DNA from: Gammaproteobacteria bacterium
GTDB lineage: Bacteria > Pseudomonadota > Gammaproteobacteria > JACKNK01
DNA length: 64,000 bases
Assembly (NCBI GenBank): GCA_024234955.1
Contig: JACKNK010000002.1
Coordinates: forward strand, 124,001-188,000
Direction of reading: 5' to 3'
Made by a program: the position numbers and the translations under genes
In this document: in pieces, positions 17,712 through 26,025 of the stretch
How the letters are laid out: each line of letters begins with the position of its first letter
Numbering within the stretch: position 1 is the first letter of the stretch
Notes under the pieces: generated by a model
What the model was told of the DNA's origin: nothing
Database searches by the model: none
The model's input: the letters and a program-made list of their open reading frames with translations, nothing else

Positions 17712-18170
17712 TCAGCGGCAGTAGTAGTTCATGCCGCGTATCGCTTCGGCGCGCAGCCCGGCGACTTCCGCATCGCTGTAATAAAAGTTGCTGCCGTTGG
17801 CGTTGCGACCCTTGATCCAGCGCACATTTTCGTCCGCGAGCAGGCGCACGCGGTCGGTGTATTGGGTGCACAGCGATGCCGCCAGCTGCGCCGCGCGGCG
17901 GGCCTCGAGACGCGCCTGTTCGCGTTCGTGACGGTCGCGCTCCAGTTCTTCCGCCAGTCGCTGCTGACGCTGGATGCGCAGACCGGGATCGACCGCCGGG
18001 TTGATACGTTGCTCGAGATCGATGTCCATCGCCTCGATCTGACGCGCTGTCGGCGGCGGGCGATCGCCAAACTGGACGTGACCGTTGGGATCGATCCAGC
18101 GATACACCTCGGCCTGAATCGCCGCGCAAGCCAGCGTTGAAATCAGCAGGAACAAAACCCGGGTATACAT
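17712..18170 (-). CDS. Exported DUF4124 protein
   Basis: A 152-residue protein with a signal peptide (VLFLLISTLACAAIQA) followed by a DUF4124 domain (EVYRWIDPNGHVQFGDRPP). The middle is an alpha-helical charged region with many Arg, Glu and Gln, likely coiled coil, at residues 62-105. DUF4124 proteins are common in sulfur-oxidising and other proteobacteria, function unknown. It follows the FetAB-like pair on the same strand with 3 bp between. Confidence 0.78.
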   Translation of the reverse strand: MYTRVLFLLISTLACAAIQAEVYRWIDPNGHVQFGDRPPPTARQIEAMDIDLEQRINPAVDPGLRIQRQQRLAEELERDRHEREQARLEARRAAQLAASLCTQYTDRVRLLADENVRWIKGRNANGSNFYYSDAEVAGLRAEAIRGMNYYCR

Positions 18171-18173
18171 GGT

Positions 18174-18974
18174 TCAGAGCTTAGCCTTGAGGCGTTCCAG
18201 GCGCAGCCGCTGCCGTTCATCGAACACGCGCCTTGCCGCCATGTGCACCGCGCCCAACGCACCGAAACCGGTGCCGGCGGCGATCAGGAACAGGATCAGA
18301 ATCTGATATTTCACCGCTTCCATCGGTGGGCTGCCACCGAGTATCTGGCCGGTCATCATGCCCGGCAGACTGACCACACCGGCGGCCGCCATGGTGTTGA
18401 TGATCGGCGTCAGTGCGGAACGAACCGCTTCGTGGCGAACACCGGCACTGGCCTCGTACCAAGCCTCGCCGAGGGCAAGCCGCGCCTCGATCTGGGCGCG
18501 TTCACGCCACAGACCCTGGGTAAGCCGGTCCAGGCCGAGGGCAATGCCGGTCATGGTGTTGCCGAGCAGCATGCCCAGCAGCGGGATCGCGTACTGCGGC
18601 GCGTACCAGGGTTCCGGCTGCACCATCACCACCAGCGCCAGGATCGCCACGCTGAACGACGAGACGAACATCGCCACCGCGCCCACCGCGTATCCCCACC
18701 AACCTGCCAGTCGGCGCTGCTGCCGACTCATGACCTCATACCCGGCCACCGCGAGCATGAACGCCGCGACCAGCGCGATCAGTCCCGGGTGCAGGCTGCT
18801 GAAAAGAATCTGCAGCACCAGGCCGATCAGTCCCAGTTGCAACATCGCACGCAAGGCCGCGATCAATAAAGGTTTCGCGAGCGCGAGTCGTTGTGCCCAG
18901 ACCACCCCGGCCAGCGAGACCACCAGACCGGCGGCAAGCCCGATGTCGAACGGAGAAAGCGCGATGACGTTCAC
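18174..18974 (-). CDS. fetB: FetB-like ABC exporter permease (UPF0014)
   Basis: Permease of the FetAB family, which in Escherichia coli exports iron and protects against oxidative stress. The 266-residue protein has about seven hydrophobic segments; ALTPIINTMAAAGVVSLPGMMTGQILGG near residues 185-212 is diagnostic. The GTG start overlaps the stop of the ATPase gene as GTGA. The C-terminus is a basic tail (RQRLRLERLKAKL). Confidence 0.88.
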   Translation of the reverse strand: MNVIALSPFDIGLAAGLVVSLAGVVWAQRLALAKPLLIAALRAMLQLGLIGLVLQILFSSLHPGLIALVAAFMLAVAGYEVMSRQQRRLAGWWGYAVGAVAMFVSSFSVAILALVVMVQPEPWYAPQYAIPLLGMLLGNTMTGIALGLDRLTQGLWRERAQIEARLALGEAWYEASAGVRHEAVRSALTPIINTMAAAGVVSLPGMMTGQILGGSPPMEAVKYQILILFLIAAGTGFGALGAVHMAARRVFDERQRLRLERLKAKL

Positions 18975-19558
18975 GACCCCACCCCCAGCGCCAGGCGGGT
19001 GTCGCTGACCCGATCGAGTTGCGCCGGATCATGGCTGACCCAGATCACGGCAGCGCCGGTGCGTGCCCGGTATGCGGCGATCAACGCCTCGACCCGGGTG
19101 GTATTGCTGGCATCCAGTGCCGAGGTCGGTTCATCCAGAAGTAGAACCAGGGGCGCGTGTTGCAGTGCCCGCAATAGCCCGAGGCGCTGCTTCTCACCGG
19201 TCGAGAGACGGCTGATTTCCCAGTTCGCGCTCTCCGAAGCAAAACCCAACGCGGTCCAGGCGGGATCGTCCCGGTGAGTGAAATGCGCCCCGACTGTGTC
19301 TGCCCACCAGGCGCTTTCCGCTGCGACCCAGGTGACCTGTCGCCGCCATTCGGTCGGTGCCACGTCGGTTTGCGCGTTGCCATTGAGATGAATCGTCCCC
19401 GCGTGCGGGTCCAGGTCCGCAATCGCCCGCAACAGAAGGCTTTTGCCGCTCCCCGATGGTCCGCTGATGCCGAGGCAGGCGCCGGCTTCGACGCTGACGC
19501 TGATGCCATCGATTGGGCCGGTGCGCAGGGCAAGCGCGGTGAGACGCGGATGGGTCAT
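18971..19558 (-). CDS. fetA: FetA-like ABC transporter ATP-binding protein
   Basis: ATPase partner of the permease encoded downstream. The 195-residue protein is short but complete: Walker A GPSGSGKSLLL near residue 34, signature LSTGEKQRLGLLRAL near 117, Walker B LVLLLDEPTSALD near 136 and switch His in VSHDPAQ near 176. The small size is normal for FetA. Metal export is inferred from the pairing with a UPF0014 permease. Confidence 0.86.
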   Translation of the reverse strand: MTHPRLTALALRTGPIDGISVSVEAGACLGISGPSGSGKSLLLRAIADLDPHAGTIHLNGNAQTDVAPTEWRRQVTWVAAESAWWADTVGAHFTHRDDPAWTALGFASESANWEISRLSTGEKQRLGLLRALQHAPLVLLLDEPTSALDASNTTRVEALIAAYRARTGAAVIWVSHDPAQLDRVSDTRLALGVGS

Positions 19559-19687
19559 GGAGATGTGGCAATCCGTTTTGCGGGTCTTGGAACGTGTTTC
19601 ATAGCACTGAATCCGCGTCCTGAACCAGCGTGATGATCCATGTTTGCCGCGTTCATGCGGGTTGCCGAGGGTCCGGAAGGCGGTGAT

Positions 19688-19721
19688 AAAAAAAGCCGCC
19701 CGGCGAGCCGGGCGGCTTTTT
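19688..19721. terminator. Bidirectional intrinsic terminator
   Basis: GCCGCCCGGC (19695-19704) and GCCGGGCGGC (19707-19716) form a strong stem flanked by a run of A on the left and T5 on the right. On the minus strand it terminates the sulfur-globule-like gene that ends at 19756. The rest of the 197-bp gap between 19558 and 19756 shows nothing further. Confidence 0.88.
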
Positions 19722-19755
19722 CGTTCCGGACGGGCCGAGAGGCCCGATTCGGGAC

Positions 19756-20154
19756 TTAGTTGGCAGCCGGGGCAGCCGGAGCAGCCGGCGGAGCCATCAT
19801 CGGCGCGCCGTAGGGCATGCCATAGGGCATGCCGTAGGGGGCGCCGTAGCCGCCGTACGGAGCGCCGTAGCCGTAGCCATTGCCGTAACCGTTGCCATAG
19901 CCGTTGCCGTAGCCATTGCCATAGCCGTTACCGTTGCCACGACCGCTCATGGAGAAGTCGAACGAGCCGTCGCCAGCGCCGTTGCCGTTACCCAGCATGT
20001 TGTTCATGCCGTTGAACGGGCCCCACTGGTTGCCGCCCCAGCCGCCGTTGTTGAACGGGTTCCAGCCGTTGCCCCACCACGCGGAAGCGGTGCCGGCGGA
20101 CAGGACGGTGGCGCCAGCAAGAGCGATGGCGGCGATGGTCTTCATGGTTTTCAT
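19756..20154 (-). CDS. Probable sulfur globule protein (Gly/Asn/Tyr repeat)
   Basis: A 132-residue exported structural protein. Residues 1-25 form a Sec signal peptide ending in TASA, after which the mature chain starts WWGNGW. The rest is low complexity: Gly/Asn/Trp-rich (residues 26-70), five consecutive GYGN units near residues 75-95, GAPYG and GMPYG units near 97-115, and a Pro/Ala tail. No cysteine is visible. The composition and signal peptide match sulfur globule envelope proteins (SgpA/B/C, CV1-CV3) of purple sulfur bacteria, which coat periplasmic sulfur deposits. Identity is by composition, so a different Gly/Tyr-rich envelope protein is possible. A palindromic ribosome-binding region precedes it. 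Confidence 0.7.
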   Translation of the reverse strand: MKTMKTIAAIALAGATVLSAGTASAWWGNGWNPFNNGGWGGNQWGPFNGMNNMLGNGNGAGDGSFDFSMSGRGNGNGYGNGYGNGYGNGYGNGYGYGAPYGGYGAPYGMPYGMPYGAPMMAPPAAPAAPAAN

Positions 20155-20162
20155 ACGAGGAG

Positions 20163-20174
20163 TACTCCTGAGGA
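20163..20174 (-). promoter_or_regulatory. Palindrome containing the Shine-Dalgarno of the sulfur-globule-like gene
   Basis: On the minus strand the leader reads CTCAGGAGTACTCCTCGT before the ATG at 20154. AGGAGTACTCCT is a perfect 12-base palindrome whose first half is the AGGAG ribosome-binding site, ten bases from the start. It could bind a protein or allow dimer or hairpin masking of the ribosome site; both are inference. The coordinates are good to within two bases. Confidence 0.55.
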
Positions 20175-20202
20175 GGGTGGTGGGCGTGAACGCCCTTTGG
20201 GT

Positions 20203-20481
20203 TCAGTAGCGACGCCGACCGGCGGTGCGGCTGCGACGACTACGTGACTGTGCCTGGTTGACCTTGACGGGACGGCCACCCAGGGCGCTGCCGTTGAGGG
20301 CCTTGATGGCTACGTCGGCTTCGCTGTTGTTGGGCATTTCGACGAATCCGAAACCTTTGGTTTCGCCGGAAAAACGGTCGGTCACGAGGCTGGCCTCGGT
20401 GACCGTCCCGTATTGGGAAAAGACGCTGCGCAGTTCGTCTTCGGTAATGCTGAAGGCGAGGTTGCCGACAAATAGGTTCAT
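20203..20481 (-). CDS. RRM-domain RNA-binding protein
   Basis: A 92-residue glycine/arginine-tailed RNA-binding protein. RNP2 is LFVGNLAF at residues 3-10 and RNP1 is KGFGFVEM near residues 43-50, both intact, giving one RRM domain. The C-terminus is basic (SRSRRSRTAGRRRY). Bacterial homologs resemble cyanobacterial Rbp proteins and are often cold- or stress-induced. The ATG at 20481 is the natural start although the frame continues upstream. It lies upstream of the sulfur-globule-like gene on the same strand with 48 bp between. Confidence 0.9.
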   Translation of the reverse strand: MNLFVGNLAFSITEDELRSVFSQYGTVTEASLVTDRFSGETKGFGFVEMPNNSEADVAIKALNGSALGGRPVKVNQAQSRSRRSRTAGRRRY

Positions 20482-20796
20482 GCGAGCTGCATCCGCTGGG
20501 CGTGTGGGGATGGGCATCAACGAAGCGGGCAACACGCACCTGAGTCGTCGGAGGCGCGAGGCGCCGGCGAGGTCCGTCCGGCGATGCAAGCGCCGGGCAG
20601 CGGGGGATGTGGATGTCCCGGGTGAAGCGTTGGGGCGGAGCGCTGACGCCTCGGTCGCGCTGGAGGTGGATGTGAATGGCTTCGACCAAGGAAACGTCGA
20701 AGTGGAAATGCGTTCGACTCTACGCGATAAAACCGCGCGTTGCTGCAAATAGTTGTGTCAGCGCAAGTCGGCGCCGCGCAGGCGTCGTGAATCCGC
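20482..20796. other. 315-bp leader region upstream of the RRM gene
   Basis: No gene is supported here. The proximal half is GC-rich; the part at 20700-20760 is more AT-rich and includes a TTTGCAGCAA ... GGTTTTATCG stretch on the minus strand that might hold the promoter. A long untranslated leader is plausible for an RNA-binding protein gene, but I see no recognisable riboswitch or terminator. Confidence 0.4.
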
Positions 20797-21564
20797 TCAA
20801 TCGCCGCAGACCGGACAGTGCGGATCTCGCGGGATACGCAGGGTCCGAAAGTGCATGGTGGCCGCATCGATCACCAGCATTCGCCCGTTCAACGGTTCGC
20901 CGACGCCACTCAATATCTTGATCGCCTCGGTGGCCTGCAGGCAGCCGACGGTGCCGGCGACGGGGGCGAGGACCCCGGTCTGCGAACAGGTCTCTGCAAG
21001 TTCTTCGCCCTCGCCATAAAGGCAGTGATAGCAGGGCTGGTCGTCGAGATCGGGGCGAAACACCGCGAGTTGGCCTTCCATGCGGATCACTGCACCGGAT
21101 ACCAGCGGGGTGCGGGTATCCACACAGGCATGGTTGATGGCGAAGCGGGTGGCGAAGTTGTCGCTGCCGTCGATGACCAGATCGACCGAACGGACTTCCG
21201 CGCTCAATTCCGGGTCTTGCAGCGCGTGATCGATGACGCGCACGTCGATGTCCGGGTTGAGTTCGAGCATTGCATCGCGTGCCGAATCCACCTTGGCGCG
21301 ACCGATGTCGCGATTGCTGTGGGCGATCTGGCGTTGCAGGTTGGACAGTTCGACCTTGTCGAAGTCGCTGATCGCGATATGGCCGACGCCCGCCGCCGCC
21401 AGATATAGCGCGATCGGCGAGCCGAGCCCGCCGGCGCCGATGATCAGGACGTGCGCATCGAGCAGTTTCTGCTGACCTTCGATATCGAACTGCGGCAGCA
21501 GGATCTGGCGGGAGTAACGCAGGAGTTGTTCGTCGTTCATCCATTTGAACCGTGAATGATTCAA
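20797..21564 (-). CDS. moeB: MoeB/ThiF-family adenylyltransferase
   Basis: E1-like enzyme that adenylates the C-terminal Gly of a sulfur-carrier protein (MoaD for molybdopterin, or ThiS-like). The nucleotide-binding loop is IIGAGGLGSPIALYLAAAG near residue 40, followed by SNLQRQ and the adenylate pocket LVIDGSDNFATR near 130. Zinc CxxC pairs are PCYHCL near 181 and HCPVCGD at the end. The TTG at 21564 has AAGGA 8 bp upstream, which favours it over the ATG at 21540 that gives 247 residues. prmC precedes it by 11 bp, the order hemA-prfA-prmC-moeB seen in pseudomonads and relatives. Confidence 0.9.
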   Translation of the reverse strand: MNHSRFKWMNDEQLLRYSRQILLPQFDIEGQQKLLDAHVLIIGAGGLGSPIALYLAAAGVGHIAISDFDKVELSNLQRQIAHSNRDIGRAKVDSARDAMLELNPDIDVRVIDHALQDPELSAEVRSVDLVIDGSDNFATRFAINHACVDTRTPLVSGAVIRMEGQLAVFRPDLDDQPCYHCLYGEGEELAETCSQTGVLAPVAGTVGCLQATEAIKILSGVGEPLNGRMLVIDAATMHFRTLRIPRDPHCPVCGD

Positions 21565-21575
21565 TCAGAGGTTCC

Positions 21576-22415
21576 TTAGCGTAGTCCGCCGCGACGGCCC
21601 AGGACGGCGCGCGGTTGACCGGCGAGGTCGCGGAAGCCCAGGACATCGGTGAATCCCTGGGCCTCCATCAGGAAACGTACGTCGCCCTGTTGGTGATAGC
21701 CGTGTTCGAGCAGCAACACCCCGCCCATGAACAGATGCCGCTGCGCGCAGGTAACGAGGGCGCGGATGTCGGCCAGCCCATCGGCGCCGGAGGCGAGCGC
21801 CGCTCCGGGCTCGAAGCGGAGATTGGCGAGATGCGGGTCGTCGTCGGTGATGTACGGCGGGTTGCTGACGATCATATCCAGGTCGGCTTCCTGCAAGGTC
21901 TCGCACCAGGACCCCAGGCGGAACTCGACATTTTCAATTTGGTTGAGGCGTGCGTTGTCTCGCGCTATCGCGAGCGCGGCCTCGGATCGGTCGGTGGCGA
22001 TTACCCGCCAGTTCGGTCGTTCGCGGGCGATCGCGAGGGCGATGGCGCCGCTGCCGGTGCCGAGATCGGCAATCTGCATGGGGGACGACGCAGGCAGCGC
22101 GGCCAGCGCGTGTTCGACCAGCAATTCGGTCTCCGGTCTGGGCACCAGCACGTCCGGGGTCACGCGCAAGTCCAGGGACCAGAAACCCCAGTGGCCAAGC
22201 AGATAGGCGACCGGCACACCCTCGGCGCGGCGCGTGATGAGGTCCAGGAACCGATCTCGATCCGTCGCGCTGACGGCCTGCTCCGGCCAGGTCAGGAAAT
22301 GCCCCTGGTTCACGTTCAGGCAATGCGCGAGCAGCAGTTCGGCATCGAGCCTCGGTGTGTCCAGTCCGGACAGGCGACCAGTGCCGTGGTTCAGCAATTC
22401 GATGATGGTGTTCAT
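21576..22415 (-). CDS. prmC: Peptide chain release factor N5-glutamine methyltransferase
   Basis: Methylates the Gln of the GGQ motif in release factors RF1 and RF2. The 279-residue protein starts at the ATG at 22415. The SAM loop is IADLGTGSGAIALAIA near residue 114, and the catalytic NPPY motif lies in MIVSNPPYITDDD near 185, both typical. prmC is normally placed directly after prfA; here it is 3.6 kb away, with the DUF808, SOR, DUF3616 and membrane protein genes between. Confidence 0.96.
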   Translation of the reverse strand: MNTIIELLNHGTGRLSGLDTPRLDAELLLAHCLNVNQGHFLTWPEQAVSATDRDRFLDLITRRAEGVPVAYLLGHWGFWSLDLRVTPDVLVPRPETELLVEHALAALPASSPMQIADLGTGSGAIALAIARERPNWRVIATDRSEAALAIARDNARLNQIENVEFRLGSWCETLQEADLDMIVSNPPYITDDDPHLANLRFEPGAALASGADGLADIRALVTCAQRHLFMGGVLLLEHGYHQQGDVRFLMEAQGFTDVLGFRDLAGQPRAVLGRRGGLR

Positions 22416-22444
22416 GTCAGGGTCATGGTGGCACCGTCGCGCCG

Positions 22445-23320
22445 TCAGTTGCGACGCCGTCTGGCCAGTGCCTGCGTGCCCAGCACCAGCAACGCGCCAA
22501 CCGTCAGTCCGGCAACCAGCTCGGCGAGCAGACTGGGCAGCGCGTCCAACCGGTGATGCACCCACTCGATGTTGTGTACGAACAGGCCTCCGCCGACCAG
22601 CAACATGGCCACGGTGCCGACCACACCCAGAAGACGGATTACCCTGGGCAGCGCCGCAACCAATCCCCGCCCGACGCTCCGGGCGACAGTCGCTGCGGCG
22701 TCGGGCAACGACTCGGAACGTGCGATCAGAAACAGCCCGGCATCATCCATGCGCACCAGCATCGCGACCAGGCCGTAGACGCCCACGGTCGCCAGCAAGG
22801 CAACGAAACTGACCACCACAAGCTGCATCGTCAGGCTTTGTTCAATCACCGTTCCCAGTGCGATCACCACAATCTCGATGGAGAGGATGAAATCGGTGCG
22901 CACGGCCGCCTTGATCTTGGCGGCCTCGCGCTGAACCAGGTCCTGCGCATCGTCCGCTTCGTTGGCGGCGATCGGCGGTTTCGCGTGTTGTCCGAACCAT
23001 TCGAGGACCTTTTCAGCCCCCTCGTAGCTCAGATACGCCCCGCCGATCAGCAGGATCGGCATGATCGCCCAGGTCGCATACGCACTGAGCAGAAACGCCA
23101 GCGGCAGGATGATCAGCTTGTTGATCACCGACCCCTTGGTGATGGCCCAGATCACCGGCAGTTCCCGAGAGGCGTTGAATCCGGTCGCCTTTTCGGCATT
23201 TACGGCCAGATCGTCGCCCAGGATGCCCGCCGTCTTCTTCGCGGCGACCTTGCTCATCACCGCTGCATCGTCGAGCAGCGCAGCGACGTCATCGAGCACG
23301 GCAAAAATCCCGCTTGCCAT
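22445..23320 (-). CDS. DUF808 (YedI-type) inner-membrane protein
   Basis: A 291-residue membrane protein of the DUF808/YedI family. The start is typical (FAVLDDVAALLDDAAVMSKVAAKKTAG), as is TAGILGDDLAVNAEKATGF near residues 30-50. About six hydrophobic segments follow. No function is established. It lies 68 bp after the SOR gene and 29 bp before prmC, all on the same strand, so it may be on the SOR transcript. Confidence 0.88.
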   Translation of the reverse strand: MASGIFAVLDDVAALLDDAAVMSKVAAKKTAGILGDDLAVNAEKATGFNASRELPVIWAITKGSVINKLIILPLAFLLSAYATWAIMPILLIGGAYLSYEGAEKVLEWFGQHAKPPIAANEADDAQDLVQREAAKIKAAVRTDFILSIEIVVIALGTVIEQSLTMQLVVVSFVALLATVGVYGLVAMLVRMDDAGLFLIARSESLPDAAATVARSVGRGLVAALPRVIRLLGVVGTVAMLLVGGGLFVHNIEWVHHRLDALPSLLAELVAGLTVGALLVLGTQALARRRRN

Positions 23321-23388
23321 TCAGTCCTCCCGAGTCCGGTGCTGAGGGTTTCGATCTGTTGAAGGAATCTGGTAACGGAAAGCGGCGA

Positions 23389-24339
23389 TCAGCCTTTGCG
23401 CCCTTGCAGAATCTCCCGGTAGGTGTGTTCCGCGAACATCGAGGCGGAGATTCTCACCGACGGCACGCTCAGGCAGTTGTTGAACACCTTGGGGCCGTGA
23501 ACCATGAGGATCTCGGGCTTGACGTTGACGTGCGGCATGCCCGACTGCGCGGCGCGCAGGCTCTCGAATTCAACTTGAACCAGATACTCCGCCGGCATGG
23601 TGTAGCCCTCCCAGACATCGCCGGTCCGTTTCAGCTTGGTGCCGGAACTGTCGATCATGTCGGCCATGATCGACTCCACGGTCGCGTGACCGCTGCCCAA
23701 CGTGGATACGCCGATCCGCTTGAGAATCTGATAGCCGAGCACGCCGGAGGTTTCCATCAGCATGCGCATGGTCTGCTTCTCGCCTTCCTCGAATTCGGCC
23801 TCCTTGCCGGGGCGCACGGTATGCGTGGCCAGCACCATCACGGTTTCCCCGGAATCCAGGGCGTAGCCGTCGGTATTGCCGTTGTTCTCGAAACCGCGCT
23901 TGAGCATCTGGGTCTTGGAAATGAGCTTGGGCAGCTTTGACTCGACGATGCGATAGACCGGCTCGATCGGTCCGTCGAGCAGCATCCCGCCGCATTTCGC
24001 GCAGGAATCGACGACCACGTCCTCAAAGGTCTCATGGAAGTTCTCGTGCGCCTCCCAGGAATCCCAGTAAGTGAACTGGTCGATCCAGATATGCGAGAGC
24101 TCCGCGCGCATGTCGGAACTGGCACCCCAACGCATCCCCATCGGACATACGCCCACCTGACCGACCAGATTGAAACCCCGGAAACCGGGGGTCAGCGCGG
24201 TCGCCAGACACATCTTGCTGGAGGCTTCCTTCATCATCCGCATCAGGTTCGGATCGTTCTGGACCAGAACGCGATTGATGGCAACGTAGAGGGGCGATTT
24301 GGGTTCGGCGTCGAACAACGCCTTGGTATCGATGTGCAT
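23389..24339 (-). CDS. sor: Sulfur oxygenase reductase (SOR)
   Basis: Cytoplasmic non-haem iron enzyme that converts elemental sulfur with oxygen to sulfite, thiosulfate and sulfide without added cofactors. The 316-residue protein starts at the ATG at 24339, preceded by GGAGGA nine bases upstream. The mononuclear iron ligands of characterised SORs are all present: H98 and H102 (AHENFH) and E126 (GPIEPVY). The cysteines are C44 (KMCLAT, the persulfide Cys) and the CxxC pair C113/C116 (DSCAKCGG). First described in thermophilic archaea, SORs also occur in mesophilic and haloalkaliphilic gammaproteobacteria such as Halothiobacillus and Thioalkalivibrio. It sits between prfA and prmC on their strand. 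Confidence 0.95.
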   Translation of the reverse strand: MHIDTKALFDAEPKSPLYVAINRVLVQNDPNLMRMMKEASSKMCLATALTPGFRGFNLVGQVGVCPMGMRWGASSDMRAELSHIWIDQFTYWDSWEAHENFHETFEDVVVDSCAKCGGMLLDGPIEPVYRIVESKLPKLISKTQMLKRGFENNGNTDGYALDSGETVMVLATHTVRPGKEAEFEEGEKQTMRMLMETSGVLGYQILKRIGVSTLGSGHATVESIMADMIDSSGTKLKRTGDVWEGYTMPAEYLVQVEFESLRAAQSGMPHVNVKPEILMVHGPKVFNNCLSVPSVRISASMFAEHTYREILQGRKG

Positions 24340-24399
24340 GAAATTCGATTCCTCCGCAGATAGGGAAATGAGGCCTGAAACAATTTCGCCACCGATGAA

Positions 24400-24413
24400 C
24401 CGGTTTCGACCGG
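24400..24413. repeat. Small inverted repeat in the SOR leader
   Basis: CCGGT (24400-24404) pairs with ACCGG (24409-24413) around TTCG, about 60 bp upstream of the SOR start. A UUCG-type loop on a short stem may form in the leader RNA or be an operator half-site. The remaining 200-bp leader (24340-24542) contains no hexamer pair I would call a promoter. Confidence 0.4.
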
Positions 24414-24542
24414 ACGATCTCAACGACCGCGTTCGGTGACCCTCAGGGGACTCGGGAAGGCTTAAGTTAACCCAACATTTTCGTGATGACAGGGCACGAC
24501 CAGGGATTCCAGCGGCACTGACAGGGTATTACGCACACGGCG

Positions 24543-25439
24543 TCAATCGCTGGGTTTTAGGTTTTGCAGATCGATGATCGCGAATTGCGCGAACCTGCCC
24601 GATTTGCGGCTGCCATCGTCGCTGACGATGACGATTTTCGATTGCCCGGCGATGCGGGCCGGGCAGATGCCTTCCGCATGGGCAAAGTCGGCCATGCCGT
24701 CGGTTTGTACGCGCTGGGGAACCTGTCCTGCGCTGCCCTGCCAGAACCAGAGCTTGAACGGGACCCGGGATTTTGCCGCCGGACCGCTGATCAGCAGGTA
24801 CCCGTTCCAGTCGGGCACGAATGCCATCCCGCGCAGGCCGTCGCCGCCCAGGTCGAGCGAGATCAGATCCGGGGCAATCTGCATCGGTTCGCCTCGATCG
24901 AACACCGCGTCCGGGTTGGTGACGGAAACGATGATCGCCCGCCCATCCAGCACCGGGCTGCGCAGGCCGATCATCAAGGCACCGGTTGCCGGTTCGATTT
25001 CCAGGGCTTCGACATTCAGCCCGCCGCGACCTTTGACATCCCGCTCTGCCACGGCCTCTGCGAATATCGGATGCGCATCGAGCAGCGCTGCCTTGAAATC
25101 GGTCGCCGACCTCGGCTCGAGAACCTGTGCGCCCTCGATACGGAACCGGATCAGCTGCTCCCGATCCGGGTGTGCCTCGCCCTTGCTATCCCGGGAGTGC
25201 GAGGTGATGGCGTAGAGCCTCCCGGCTTGATCCGCCGCCAGACCTTCGAGGTCGTTGAGTACCGGGAAACCGGGCGCCAGCGGTGCCGAGATCGCGGTGC
25301 CGTCCGCCGCGATGCGGAAGGTGCTGAACGGCGCGTCCTTTTCGTCCTCGACCGCGAAAAAGCGGCCATCCGGCAACTGCTGCACGGCGGAGGGTTCAAA
25401 AAGCCCGGGAAGCGGTCGGAAGATCGGTGAATCGTTCAT
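24543..25439 (-). CDS. DUF3616-like beta-propeller protein
   Basis: A 298-residue soluble protein without a signal peptide, ATG at 25439. It shows repeated beta-propeller-like units: AVEDEKDAPFSTFRIA, DLEGLAADQAGRLYAITSH, GGLNVEALEIEPATGALMIG and GLRGMAFVPDWNGYLLISG. The segment NVEALEIEP...MIGLRSP resembles DUF3616 or phytase-like/esterase-like propellers. No catalytic residue can be assigned. It lies directly upstream of SOR in the same orientation (about 200 bp apart) and may be functionally linked, but that is only context. Confidence 0.65.
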   Translation of the reverse strand: MNDSPIFRPLPGLFEPSAVQQLPDGRFFAVEDEKDAPFSTFRIAADGTAISAPLAPGFPVLNDLEGLAADQAGRLYAITSHSRDSKGEAHPDREQLIRFRIEGAQVLEPRSATDFKAALLDAHPIFAEAVAERDVKGRGGLNVEALEIEPATGALMIGLRSPVLDGRAIIVSVTNPDAVFDRGEPMQIAPDLISLDLGGDGLRGMAFVPDWNGYLLISGPAAKSRVPFKLWFWQGSAGQVPQRVQTDGMADFAHAEGICPARIAGQSKIVIVSDDGSRKSGRFAQFAIIDLQNLKPSD

Positions 25440-25526
25440 TGTGGACGATCTGCGAAATATGAAATGGCATGTCCCATGTTAGCGGACATCCATCATCCTC
25501 AGCGTCGGGAACGGCATGGCTCGGGA

Positions 25527-26024
25527 TCACAGCACCGCGTAAAGCCCCAAGGACAGCGCCACATGAAACACCCCGGCGAACCGATCTCGGCGGCGATCGG
25601 TTCTCGCATTGCTCAGGTCGAGGATCGCCTGGCGCATGAGGAAGGTATAGAGCACGAAATACATCACCGGCACGGCATGGACGTACCAGGGATAGTCCGA
25701 CCAGGATCTACCGAACAGGGTCAGTATCCAGTCGATCTGGGTGTAGATTCCGATCAGGCCCAGAGTGCCGTTGATGAACATCCAGGACACGGCGTCGCGT
25801 CCGAAGAACTTCAGATAAAACAGCAGATAAGCAAAGAATGCGATACCGCTATGGACGTACAGGACCGGCAGTGGGATGTCCTGATCGCTGTAGGCGAGGA
25901 CAAACCCGGTGACGCCGAAAATCAGCATGTGAACCAGGAAAAACGGGTAAACCCTGAACCAGGAGATCTCCGAGCCGGCGGGGTAATGCTTGCGGTTGAT
26001 CCGGATGTCGCTGCGCAGCTTCAC
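25527..26024 (-). CDS. Multi-pass membrane protein of unknown function
   Basis: A 165-residue hydrophobic protein with about four or five membrane segments (near residues 26-45, 55-72, 80-100, 115-135, 148-165). Aromatic residues are frequent (YPFFLVHMLIF, FFAYLLFYLKFFG) and several His lie near membrane edges, but no haem or metal motif is clear. It starts with GTG at 26024, one base after the prfA stop, so translation is coupled to prfA. I do not recognise the family. Confidence 0.7.
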   Translation of the reverse strand: MKLRSDIRINRKHYPAGSEISWFRVYPFFLVHMLIFGVTGFVLAYSDQDIPLPVLYVHSGIAFFAYLLFYLKFFGRDAVSWMFINGTLGLIGIYTQIDWILTLFGRSWSDYPWYVHAVPVMYFVLYTFLMRQAILDLSNARTDRRRDRFAGVFHVALSLGLYAVL

Positions 26025-26025
26025 G

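Noticed and set aside
19818..19935. Short tandem DNA repeats that could suggest a CRISPR or minisatellite
   Set aside because: They encode in-frame GYGN and GMPYG units of the sulfur-globule-like protein; no spacers and no cas genes.
24340..24542. Sigma-54 promoter or riboswitch in the SOR leader
   Set aside because: I found no TGGCAC-N5-TTGC pair and no riboswitch core; only a short inverted repeat is supported.
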